Assembly (NCBI GenBank): GCA_039583705.1
Contig: JAVKSM010000096.1
Location: forward strand, 1-13,238
Direction: 5' to 3'
DNA: 13,238 nucleotides
From: JAVKSM01 sp039583705
Lineage (GTDB): Bacteria > Actinomycetota > Actinomycetes > Mycobacteriales > Pseudonocardiaceae
Numbering within the stretch: position 1 is the first letter of the stretch; each line of letters starts with the position of its first letter. The position numbers were made by a program, and so were the translations under genes. This document shows, one piece after another, positions 1-6,022 of this stretch. The notes under the pieces were generated by a model that worked only from the letters and a program-made list of their open reading frames with translations, made no database searches and was not told where the DNA came from.

Positions 1-291
1 GCGCTGACCCGGACCGGCATCGACCCGGCCATGGCGGTCGTGGTGCCCGCCCTCAGCGCCGCAGGCGCCCCCGTCGTGCACGTGACCCTCACGGCGGCCG
101 GGGCGGGGCTGGCCCGGGCCCGGGAGCTGTCGGCGGTCGGGGCGTGGGTGTCGGTGTTCGGCGGTGAGCACGACCTCGACGCTCGGCTGGTGCGGGTGGC
201 CCGGTTGCGCCCGGGATCGCCCCGGCCCACGGCGTGGGAGCGGGTCGCCGAGTTCCCACCCGACCAGGGATCCGCGCAGCGGCGCGGGTGA
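1..291 (+). CDS. C-terminal part of an unidentified protein (5' end outside window)
   Basis: Frame 1 is open from the left edge to a TGA at 289-291, encoding about 96 residues. Codons almost always end in G or C, as expected of a real gene in this genome, and the frame stays open upstream of the internal ATG at 31. That ATG is therefore unlikely to be the true start. The visible part is rich in Ala, Val, Gly and Arg, with alternating hydrophobic stretches (for example PAMAVVVPAL and APVVHVTL) that suggest a beta/alpha fold. A hydrophilic tail ends in SAQRRG. I see no recognisable catalytic motif, signal peptide or clear membrane helix. It runs convergently toward sugC with 444 bp between them. 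A DUF58-type or von Willebrand-like C-terminus crossed my mind, but nothing in the sequence proves it, so no function is assigned. Confidence 0.6.
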   Translation, partial: ALTRTGIDPAMAVVVPALSAAGAPVVHVTLTAAGAGLARARELSAVGAWVSVFGGEHDLDARLVRVARLRPGSPRPTAWERVAEFPPDQGSAQRRG

Positions 292-735
292 TGGACGCCG
301 GGCGTGGCTGCCTCCCCTCGGATGCCCACGCATCGGGTGGCCCCGCCCGGCAGGGGAAGCCGTCGTGCCCCGGATGGGGTGCGACGGGTCGTCGCCGTGT
401 TGGTCCGAGCGGCTCCCCCAATCGGACCACTTCCCGGCGGATGCGGTCGCCCAGCCGGTAACGACCTGGGAGAGCGCGAAGGCCGGACCGGTGCCCGCGA
501 TGCTGCCGGCTTGATCGACAACCCCAGCGTCTGATGGTCCGACCTCCGACGACCGGGCTGTCGCCGCCGCGCCGGGCGCCGTGGACGACCCCGGTACGGT
601 TGTGGCGCGATGTGGGGGGTGACGGTCGCTGGTGCTTCCTTCCACGAGGTGGTCGCGGCGTGGGGCGTGTCGGGTGGGACGACGCGGTGATCCATGCGCT
701 GCGCCGGTGTCGGCGCTGCGGCGGTTCCGGCCGTG
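292..735. other. Gene-poor region between two convergent genes
   Basis: I could support no gene in these 444 bp. The open frames here are Arg/Pro/Gly-rich and do not show the codon bias of neighbouring genes. The stretch contains the octamer TGGTCCGA three times (401-408, inverted at 422-429, and 535-542) and an inverted repeat running into the sugC stop codon. It separates the 3' ends of two convergent transcription units, so transcription termination is its expected role. No U-tract terminator is obvious. It could also hold remains of a decayed gene, but I recognise no protein motif in any frame. Confidence 0.5.
401..429. repeat. Inverted repeat TGGTCCGA / TCGGACCA
   Basis: TGGTCCGA at 401-408 is perfectly complementary to TCGGACCA at 422-429, giving an 8-bp stem with a 13-nt loop. 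A third copy of TGGTCCGA lies at 535-542. It sits about 110 bp past the stop codon of the first gene. It may be a terminator hairpin without a T tract, or a protein-binding site. Confidence 0.35.
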
Positions 736-745
736 TCAACCGCCG
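719..745 (-). terminator. Possible hairpin at the end of sugC
   Basis: CGGCGGTT (719-726) and AACCGCCG (738-745) form a perfect 8-bp stem with an 11-nt loop. One arm overlaps the sugC stop codon (736-738). There is no T tract, so this is only a weak candidate for ending the lpqY-sugABC transcript. Confidence 0.25.
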
Positions 746-1923
746 ACGTGGGTGAGGTTGCGGCCGGTGGTGGGGTCGAAGATCTGGACGGCGCAGGTGT
801 CGAACCACACCTGCGCCCGCTTCCCTTCGGTCGCGGTCGAGGCGGCCGAGAGCCGGGTCACGAGCTGCTGACCGCCGGAGCCGCCGAGCTCGGTGGTCCC
901 GGCGTCCGCGGCCAGTTCGTCGAGCTCGGCGGAGCTGGCCTGTTCGCCCTCGATCGTGAAGTGGGCATACTTGTCCGAGCCCATCGACTCCAGCACGTCG
1001 ACCTGGGCGGCGAAGGTCGCCCCGCGCTCCCGTGCGCCGGCTTCGACCAGGGCCGCGTCTTCGAAGTGCTCCGGCCGCACCCCCGTGATCACGTCTCTGG
1101 GCGCGTCGGCGACCTCCAGTGACCGGCGGGTCCGGTCGGGAAGCCGGATCTCGCCCAGCGCGGTGCGCAGGCGGCCGTCGGCGAGGTGCCCGGGCAGGAA
1201 GTTCATCGCGGGCGAGCCTATGAACCCGGCGACGAACAGGTTGGCCGGGCGCTCGTAGAGCACCTGTGGCGCCCCGACCTGCTGCACCACCCCGCCCCGC
1301 ATCACAACCACCCGGTCGCCCAGCGTCATGGCCTCGGTCTGGTCATGGGTGACGTAGACGGTCGTCGTCCCGAGCTGGCGCTGCAGCCGCGACACCGAGG
1401 TGCGCATCTGCACCCGCAGCTTCGCGTCCAGGTTGGACAGTGGCTCGTCCATGAGGAACGCCTTGGGGCTGCGGACGATCGCCCGCCCCATCGCCACCCG
1501 TTGCCGCTGACCGCCGGACAGGTTGGCGGGTTTGCGGTCCAGGTGCTGGGTGAGGTCGAGGATCCGCGCGGCCTCCTCGACCTTGCGCCGGATGGTCTGG
1601 CCGTCCAGCTTGGCCAGCCGCAGCGGGAAGGCCATGTTCTCCCGCACGGTCATGTGCGGGTACAGCGCGTAGGACTGGAACACCATCGCGATGTCGCGGT
1701 CCTTGGGCGCCCGCTCGTTGACCCGCTCGCCGCCGATGCGCAGTTCGCCGGAGGTGATGTCCTCCAAGCCAGCGATCATGTTCAGGGTCGTCGACTTCCC
1801 ACACCCGGACGGCCCGACGAGGATGACGAACTCGCCGTCACCGATCTCGACGTCCACCTCCTGCACGGCGAGCGCGCCGTCGGGGAACCGCTTGGTCACC
1901 TTGTCCAGGACGATCTCGGCCAC
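736..1923 (-). CDS. sugC: Trehalose ABC importer ATP-binding subunit SugC
   Basis: SugC is the cytoplasmic ATPase that powers the LpqY-SugABC importer. The 395-residue product has the full nucleotide-binding set: Walker A GPSGCGKST (37-45), Q-loop Gln83 in FQSYALYPHM, signature LSGGQRQRVAMGRA (135-148), Walker B FLMDE (156-160), D-loop SNLD (163-166) and switch His193 in VTHDQ. The ATPase core is followed by ERPANLFVAGFIGSPAMNF and a C-terminal TOBE/regulatory domain containing GVRPEH, as in the MalK/UgpC/SugC subfamily. Length and wording follow M. tuberculosis SugC (about 393 aa). The start is GTG at 1923, seven bases after the sugB stop, with GGGG-type Shine-Dalgarno bases 10 nt upstream that overlap the sugB end, so translation is probably coupled. 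It is the last gene of the operon. MsmK-like ATPases can serve several importers, so sharing is possible. Confidence 0.93.
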   Translation of the reverse strand: MAEIVLDKVTKRFPDGALAVQEVDVEIGDGEFVILVGPSGCGKSTTLNMIAGLEDITSGELRIGGERVNERAPKDRDIAMVFQSYALYPHMTVRENMAFPLRLAKLDGQTIRRKVEEAARILDLTQHLDRKPANLSGGQRQRVAMGRAIVRSPKAFLMDEPLSNLDAKLRVQMRTSVSRLQRQLGTTTVYVTHDQTEAMTLGDRVVVMRGGVVQQVGAPQVLYERPANLFVAGFIGSPAMNFLPGHLADGRLRTALGEIRLPDRTRRSLEVADAPRDVITGVRPEHFEDAALVEAGARERGATFAAQVDVLESMGSDKYAHFTIEGEQASSAELDELAADAGTTELGGSGGQQLVTRLSAASTATEGKRAQVWFDTCAVQIFDPTTGRNLTHVGG

Positions 1924-1930
1924 GCAGGTC

Positions 1931-2797
1931 TCACCCCTTCACGGCACCGGAGGTCAACCCGGCGACGATCCGACGCTGGAAGAACAGCACGAACAGGATG
2001 ATCGGGACCGTCAGCAGCACCGCCGCCGCCGCGATCGAGCCCGTCGGGTCGGCGAACTGCGACGCCCCGGTGAAGTTCGCGATGGCGACCGTCGCGGTCT
2101 GAGACGCGCTGGTCGAGGTCAGCGAGACCGCGAACAGGAAGTCGTTCCAGGCGAAGATGAACACCAGGATGGCGGTGGTGAACACCCCCGGCGCGGCCAG
2201 CGGCACGATGACGCTGCGGAAGGCCTGGAACGGGGTGGCGCCGTCCATCTTGGCCGCCTTCTCCAGCTCCCAGGGGATCTCCCGGAAGAACGCCGACAGC
2301 GTGTAGATCGCCAGCGGCAGCGAGAAGGTGATGTAGGGCAGGATCAGGCCGGGCCAGGTGTCGAACAGGCCGAAGGTGCGCTCGATGTCGAACAGCGGCG
2401 ACACCAGTGAGATCTGCGGGAACATCGCGATCAGCAGTGCGACCCCGACCAGCAGCTTCTTACCGGGGAAGGACAACCGCGCGATCGCGTAGGCGGCCAT
2501 CGTGCCGATGACCACCGAGAACACCGTCGAGATCACGGCGATGCCGACCGAGTTGCGCAGCGCGCTGGTGAAGATGTCCAGGGAGAAGATCTTGCCGTAG
2601 TTCGACAGCGTCCAGCTCCTCGGGAAGAAGCTGCCGTCGGTGATGGTGTCCGGGGTCTTGAACGACAGGCTGAGGATCCACAGCACCGGGACCAGCGCGT
2701 AGACCAGCACGACGAGGTCGGCGACGGCCCACAGCGGTGCGCGCCCCAGGCGCGGGCGTCCCCCGCCGTCGCCCGCCGTCGCCACCGCCGCCGGCAT
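1931..2797 (-). CDS. sugB: Trehalose ABC importer permease SugB (MalG-type)
   Basis: SugB is an inner-membrane permease that pairs with SugA to form the channel. It has about six predicted hydrophobic segments, and the cytoplasmic EAA loop reads EKAAKMDGATPFQAF...VPLAAP (about residues 179-203 from this start), where SugC docks. The C-terminal FFQRRIVAGLTSGAVKG is the classic ending of MalG-family permeases. I prefer the ATG at 2797: GAGGA lies 8 nt upstream at 2806-2810. A TTG at 2812 overlapping the sugA stop codon would add five residues, but GGAGG would then be only 2 nt away, which is too close. From the ATG the product is 288 aa, slightly longer than mycobacterial SugB. It follows sugA with 11 bp between and precedes sugC by 7 bp, so the genes are co-transcribed. 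Confidence 0.9.
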   Translation of the reverse strand: MPAAVATAGDGGGRPRLGRAPLWAVADLVVLVYALVPVLWILSLSFKTPDTITDGSFFPRSWTLSNYGKIFSLDIFTSALRNSVGIAVISTVFSVVIGTMAAYAIARLSFPGKKLLVGVALLIAMFPQISLVSPLFDIERTFGLFDTWPGLILPYITFSLPLAIYTLSAFFREIPWELEKAAKMDGATPFQAFRSVIVPLAAPGVFTTAILVFIFAWNDFLFAVSLTSTSASQTATVAIANFTGASQFADPTGSIAAAAVLLTVPIILFVLFFQRRIVAGLTSGAVKG

Positions 2798-2808
2798 CAC
2801 CACCGTCC

Positions 2809-3759
2809 TCAACGCCTCCGCTCAGGGTCCGAGCCCGGTGCGGCGGCACCGAACAGCTTGATGAACACGAACGCGATCAGCGCCACCGCAACGAAGATCA
2901 GCACGCTGATGGCCGACCCGATGCCCAGGTTGAACGCCCGGAACAGGTTGTCGTATCCCAACATCGACACCGAGCCGGTCCCGTTCGAGCCGCCGGTGAG
3001 GATGTAGATGTTGTCGAAGACCCGGAACGCGTCCAGCGTGCGGAACAGCAGCGCGACGAGGATCGCCGGTTTCATCAGCGGAAGGATGACCTTCGTCAGC
3101 CGTTGCCACGGCCCGGCGCCGTCCACCTGGGCGGCCTTGAGCAGATCCTCGGGCACCAGGGCCAGGCCGGCCAGCAGCAGCAGTGCCATGAACGGCGTCG
3201 TCTTCCACACTTCGGCGAGAACGATCAGCCCGATCGCCGAGACCTGCCCGGTGAGCGGGGCGGTCCCCGAGGGCAGCAGCGCGGCCAGGTAGCCCTTGTC
3301 CGGGGTCCAGGCGAACTGCCAGCTGTAGGCGGCGACGACGGTCACGATGCCGTAGGGGATGAGCACGACGGTGCGCACCAGGCCGCGGGCCAGCAGCGTG
3401 CGGTGCATCGCCAGCGCCAGGGCCATCCCGATGACCAGCTCGATGGCTACCGAGACCACCGTGATGAGCAGGGTGACGACGAAGGCGTGCCACCAGTAGG
3501 CCGAGGTGAGCACCGCGACGTAGTTGGTCAGGCCGGCGAAGCCTCGCAGCGCCGGGAACCGCAGGTCGAACCGCTCCAGCGACAGGTACACGGCGTAGCT
3601 GATGGGATAGGCCGTCACGGCCAGCATGACGATCACGGCGGGCGCGCAGAGCAGCGCGGCGAGTCGGCGTTCGGAGCGGGCACCCTCGGAGAGCCGGGGT
3701 CGGCGGCGCGGTGCGGCGGTCGGCACGTACCAGCGGGAAGCGCTGGTGGTCGTGGTCAT
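2809..3759 (-). CDS. sugA: Trehalose ABC importer permease SugA (MalF-type)
   Basis: SugA is the second membrane permease of the importer (316 aa). A charged N-terminus (SEGARSERRLAALL) leads into about six hydrophobic segments near residues 35-58, 91-117, 127-147, 175-197, 232-250 and 275-303. The EAA loop VPEDLLKAAQVDGAGP...ILPLMKP (202-231) contacts SugC. The stretch LFRTLDAFRVFDNIYILTGG is typical of MalF/UgpA/SugA permeases. The frame stays open 97 residues further upstream, but that part lies inside lpqY. The true start is the ATG at 3759, whose ATGA overlaps the lpqY stop codon, a standard sign of translational coupling. Gene order lpqY-sugA-sugB-sugC is as in mycobacteria. Confidence 0.92.
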   Translation of the reverse strand: MTTTTSASRWYVPTAAPRRRPRLSEGARSERRLAALLCAPAVIVMLAVTAYPISYAVYLSLERFDLRFPALRGFAGLTNYVAVLTSAYWWHAFVVTLLITVVSVAIELVIGMALALAMHRTLLARGLVRTVVLIPYGIVTVVAAYSWQFAWTPDKGYLAALLPSGTAPLTGQVSAIGLIVLAEVWKTTPFMALLLLAGLALVPEDLLKAAQVDGAGPWQRLTKVILPLMKPAILVALLFRTLDAFRVFDNIYILTGGSNGTGSVSMLGYDNLFRAFNLGIGSAISVLIFVAVALIAFVFIKLFGAAAPGSDPERRR

Positions 3760-5096
3760 GGCACCAACCCCTGCGAGTTCACGGCCTGTCGGACCGCCTG
3801 CGTCAACTGGCCGACGACGGTGTCGGGCGCGATCTGGGCGGGCGGGTTGAGATGGTCGGAGATCACCGTCGAGATGCTCTGGTAGGCGGGGGTCTTGGGC
3901 CGCACGCTCGCGGTCTGCAGGGCCGCGCGGATCGCCCGCCACTCCGGGTACTTCCGCTGGAACGACGGGTTGTCGTACAGCGCGGCCAGGGTGGGGGGGA
4001 CGCCCGCGTCCACCGCGTTGCGTAGCTGGTTGGGCTCGTCGCGCAGGCACTGGGCTGCGACGAAGGCCTCGGCTGGATGGCGCGAGCTAGTGCTGACCGC
4101 GAGGTCGAGCCCACCGATCGTCACCCTCGCCGGCTTCCCCGCCTCGATCTCCGGGTAGGCCGTCCAGCCGAACACGTCGCCCACCCGCCGTCCGGTGTCC
4201 TGACTGGTCGGCCGGCCCTGCGCGTCGATGAAGCTGCCCTTGCCCACGCCCTCTGACTGGGTGTACATCGAGGCGTAGACGAACGGGTAGTTGACCTCGA
4301 ACGCGGCCTGCCCCGCCTCCATGGCCAACCGGCCGTCGTCCTCCTTGCTGACCGACAGCGAGGGGTCCGCCGCCGGGGACGTCGCCAGGTCGTGGATCAC
4401 CGTCACCGCCCTGCGCGCGGCGTCCCCCCGCGCGAGCGCCACGTCGCCGTTCTCCGAGACGATCGAGCCGCCGGCGCTGGACAACAGCGTGTTGAACCAG
4501 ACGGTGAGCCCCTCGTACTGTGCCCCCTGCACTTCGATGTAGTGCGGCAGGCCCCTGGCCGCCAGACCGTCCGCCATCCTGATCATCTCGTCCCAGGTCC
4601 GCGGCGGGTCCGGGACGAGGTCCTTGCGGTACCACAGCAGCTCGGTGTTGGTGTTCAGCGGGGCGGCGTAGAGGCGGCCCCGGTAGGTGCCGGTGTCGTA
4701 GGGGCCCGCCAGCGTGCCCTGCCGCACCTGCGCCGCGACGTCGTCGGGGAACGGGCGGATCCAGCCCGCCTCGGCGAACTCGGGCGGCCAGGTGACGTCC
4801 AACGCCATGACGTCGAGCGCCGGGTCGCCCGCGACGAGCCGGCGGGCGAGCTGCAGGCGCTGGTCGTCGGCGCTCTTGGGCAGCAAGGTGGTCTGGATCG
4901 TGTAGCGGCCGCCGGACGCCCTGCTGCAGTCCGCCGCCGCCTGCGCGTACTGCGGCGCCCCGTCCGCCGGGATGTAGAAGTTGAGCACGACCGGGCCCGG
5001 ACCTGCGGAGCCGCAGGCAACCAGAGCTACGGTGGCGAGCATGGCGCCGACGACGAGGACCGGGACCCGGACGAGCCTTCCTCGCCGCTTCCGCAT
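3756..5096 (-). CDS. lpqY: Trehalose-binding lipoprotein LpqY
   Basis: LpqY is the membrane-anchored extracellular binding protein that captures trehalose and hands it to SugA/SugB. The 446-residue product starts with MRKRRGRLVR, a hydrophobic stretch and the lipobox LVAC with Cys28 as lipidation site. The mature part tracks my recollection of M. tuberculosis LpqY closely: (L/S)FYIPADGAPQY, RLQLARRLVAGDPALDVMAL, FAEAGW, LYAAPLNTNTELLWYRKDL, VWFNTLLSSAGGS, AAFEVNYPFVYASM, KPARVTIGGLDLAVS and PEAFVAAQCLRD-like segments, ending GLVP. The ATG at 5096 has a GGAGG-containing purine tract (spacing 8 nt) and is followed directly by the signal peptide. Longer in-frame starts to 5327 are rejected because they place the signal peptide internally. 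It is the first gene of the operon. Substrate assignment is by family resemblance; related disaccharides or trehalose analogues remain possible. Confidence 0.92.
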   Translation of the reverse strand: MRKRRGRLVRVPVLVVGAMLATVALVACGSAGPGPVVLNFYIPADGAPQYAQAAADCSRASGGRYTIQTTLLPKSADDQRLQLARRLVAGDPALDVMALDVTWPPEFAEAGWIRPFPDDVAAQVRQGTLAGPYDTGTYRGRLYAAPLNTNTELLWYRKDLVPDPPRTWDEMIRMADGLAARGLPHYIEVQGAQYEGLTVWFNTLLSSAGGSIVSENGDVALARGDAARRAVTVIHDLATSPAADPSLSVSKEDDGRLAMEAGQAAFEVNYPFVYASMYTQSEGVGKGSFIDAQGRPTSQDTGRRVGDVFGWTAYPEIEAGKPARVTIGGLDLAVSTSSRHPAEAFVAAQCLRDEPNQLRNAVDAGVPPTLAALYDNPSFQRKYPEWRAIRAALQTASVRPKTPAYQSISTVISDHLNPPAQIAPDTVVGQLTQAVRQAVNSQGLVP

Positions 5097-5229
5097 TGCC
5101 ACCCCCTCCCCCTTCCGGTGGCCGACAGCGCGCGGGACCCCACCTCCCGCCGCCAGGCGAACCCAGCGCCCCGGAAGCGACGTGTCTTCACCGTCCCCGG
5201 CGCCACGACGGCCCCTGGCTTCGTTTATC

Positions 5230-5263
5230 GATCGCCTGGGGCATGCCCGATATCCAGGCGATC
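5230..5263. promoter_or_regulatory. Operator-like inverted repeat upstream of lpqY
   Basis: GATCGCCTGG (5230-5239) and CCAGGCGATC (5254-5263) are perfect 10-bp inverted copies separated by 14 bp. The spacer region also holds the palindrome GGGCATGCCC (5239-5248). It lies 134-167 bp upstream of the lpqY start. Half-site centres are 24 bp apart, compatible with a dimeric or tetrameric repressor. As RNA it would form a 10-bp hairpin, so attenuation or termination is the alternative. No T tract follows. Confidence 0.5.
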
Positions 5264-5323
5264 TGCGGTCTTGCCAACCCACCGCCCTGATCACCGGATC
5301 CGGCAAGGGACTTCGCTCCCGGG

Positions 5324-5352
5324 ACACTAGAGGGCGGCCCTGACAGCCGCAA
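5324..5352 (-). promoter_or_regulatory. Possible promoter for lpqY-sugABC
   Basis: On the minus strand TTGCGG (5347-5352) and TAGTGT (5324-5329) are separated by exactly 17 bp, a fair fit to a housekeeping -35/-10 pair in a GC-rich genome. Transcription would begin near 5317, placing the 5230-5263 inverted repeat in the leader and the 5375-5389 palindrome at about -65. Confidence 0.3.
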
Positions 5353-5374
5353 GGCTCTTCCCGGGCTCGGGCGT

Positions 5375-5389
5375 GTCACGAAACGTGAC
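5375..5389. promoter_or_regulatory. Palindrome GTCACG-AAA-CGTGAC
   Basis: This is a perfect 15-bp dyad (6-bp arms, 3-bp centre) beginning 24 bp past the stress-protein stop codon and centred about 30 bp upstream of the candidate -35 of lpqY. It looks like a dimer-binding site. The half-site GTCAC recurs as direct repeats ahead of the mgtE-like gene. A short terminator stem for the stress-protein gene is the alternative, but the loop is only 3 nt and no T tract follows. Confidence 0.4.
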
Positions 5390-5412
5390 CCGACCGGTGC
5401 CTACCCGGCGGG

Positions 5413-5937
5413 TCAGGTGGCCGTGCCCGGTCCCATGGCCAGCCGTGCGAGCATGTCGCGCGCCTTCTCCGCGCTGCGCGGCTGGCACAGCACGTCGTAG
5501 CGGCCGGCGACCATCTGGCTCGACGACGTGAAGTCCCGCCGGCCCCGGGACGCACCGTAGGTGATGGCACCGGAGATCGTGCCGAACAGGATTCCGCCGA
5601 CCAGCCCGACGAGGATCGGCACGAGGGGGTTGTTCCCGGCAGTGGTGAAGAACCCCAGCAGGATGCCGACGAACAACCCCAGCCAGGCGCCGGAGGCCCC
5701 GCCCGCGCCGAGCACGCGGCCCCACGTGAGCCGCGCGATGACGCGCTCGACGAGCATGAGGTCGACCCCGACGATCGTCACGTCCTGCACCGGGAACTCG
5801 TTGTCGGCCAGGTGGTCGACCGCCCGCTGCGCCTCTTCGTACTTGGCGTAGGAACCGACCGGCCACCCGGTCGGGGGCTCGGGGAGGTTGGGCAGGCCAG
5901 GGACTCGGCGGCCCCGGGGCCCGAACGGCGTCGTCAC
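5413..5937 (-). CDS. General stress protein 17M-like membrane protein (Rv1234-like)
   Basis: The 174-residue protein of unproven function belongs to the family that sits beside lpqY in mycobacteria (Rv1234). After a Pro/Gly/Arg-rich N-terminus, residues 26-70 (VGSYAKYEEAQRAVDHLADNE, then VTIVGVDLMLVERV) match the 'general stress protein 17M-like' N-terminal domain, a ferredoxin-like beta-alpha-beta unit. Two glycine-rich hydrophobic helices follow (about 76-98 and 104-128), with glycine-zipper spacing. The cytosolic tail (143-167, GRYDVLCQPRSAEKARDML) resembles a second half of the N-terminal domain. The start is GTG at 5937, with an unusually complete Shine-Dalgarno GGAGGTGAT six bases upstream. 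It is transcribed in the same direction as lpqY but 316 bp away, so it probably has its own promoter. The stress link comes from family naming only. Confidence 0.82.
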   Translation of the reverse strand: MTTPFGPRGRRVPGLPNLPEPPTGWPVGSYAKYEEAQRAVDHLADNEFPVQDVTIVGVDLMLVERVIARLTWGRVLGAGGASGAWLGLFVGILLGFFTTAGNNPLVPILVGLVGGILFGTISGAITYGASRGRRDFTSSSQMVAGRYDVLCQPRSAEKARDMLARLAMGPGTAT

Positions 5938-5943
5938 GAGATC

Positions 5944-5952
5944 ATCACCTCC
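5944..5952 (-). promoter_or_regulatory. Near-perfect ribosome binding site of the stress-protein gene
   Basis: GGAGGTGAT on the minus strand matches nine contiguous bases of the 16S anti-Shine-Dalgarno complement and lies 6 nt before the GTG at 5937. This fixes that GTG as the start and predicts strong translation. Confidence 0.7.
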
Positions 5953-6022
5953 GGTGCGCAGTACACATCATGCCAACCCGCGCCGAACCGCGCGCAATGC
6001 CCGAGACGTGCGGTACGTCCGG

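Larger units (their letters stand above)
5097..5412. other. Regulatory region upstream of lpqY
   Basis: These 316 bp between the stress-protein stop codon and lpqY hold no gene I can support. They contain a palindrome (5375-5389), a promoter-like pair on the minus strand (5324-5352) and a 10-bp-arm inverted repeat (5230-5263), followed by the lpqY Shine-Dalgarno tract. The leader implied by that promoter would be about 220 nt. A second AT-rich patch (GATAAA on the minus strand, 5226-5231) lies just downstream of the inverted repeat and could be the -10 of a closer promoter. Confidence 0.55.

Noticed and set aside
89..808. Long minus-strand open frame of about 239 codons across the left intergenic region
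   Set aside because: Composition is dominated by Arg, Pro and Gly with no domain pattern. It overlaps the first gene and the end of sugC, both of which have proper codon bias, so it is typical of chance frames in GC-rich DNA.
2737..3885. Long plus-strand frame opposite sugA
   Set aside because: It lies wholly antisense to clear ABC permease genes. Its protein is Gln/Arg/Gly/Asp-rich with no membrane or enzyme motif.
3760..4050. N-terminal extension of sugA to 4050
   Set aside because: The extra 97 residues are Arg/Pro-rich and lie inside lpqY. The ATGA overlap at 3756-3759 gives a natural start.
5097..5327. N-terminal extension of lpqY to 5327
   Set aside because: It would bury the lipoprotein signal peptide inside the protein. 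The ATG at 5096 has a strong ribosome binding site and directly precedes the signal.
5371..5394. CRP/FNR-type site at the GTCACG dyad
   Set aside because: CRP-like sites have TGTGA...TCACA order. Here the half-sites face the opposite way (TCAC...GTGA), so the match fails.
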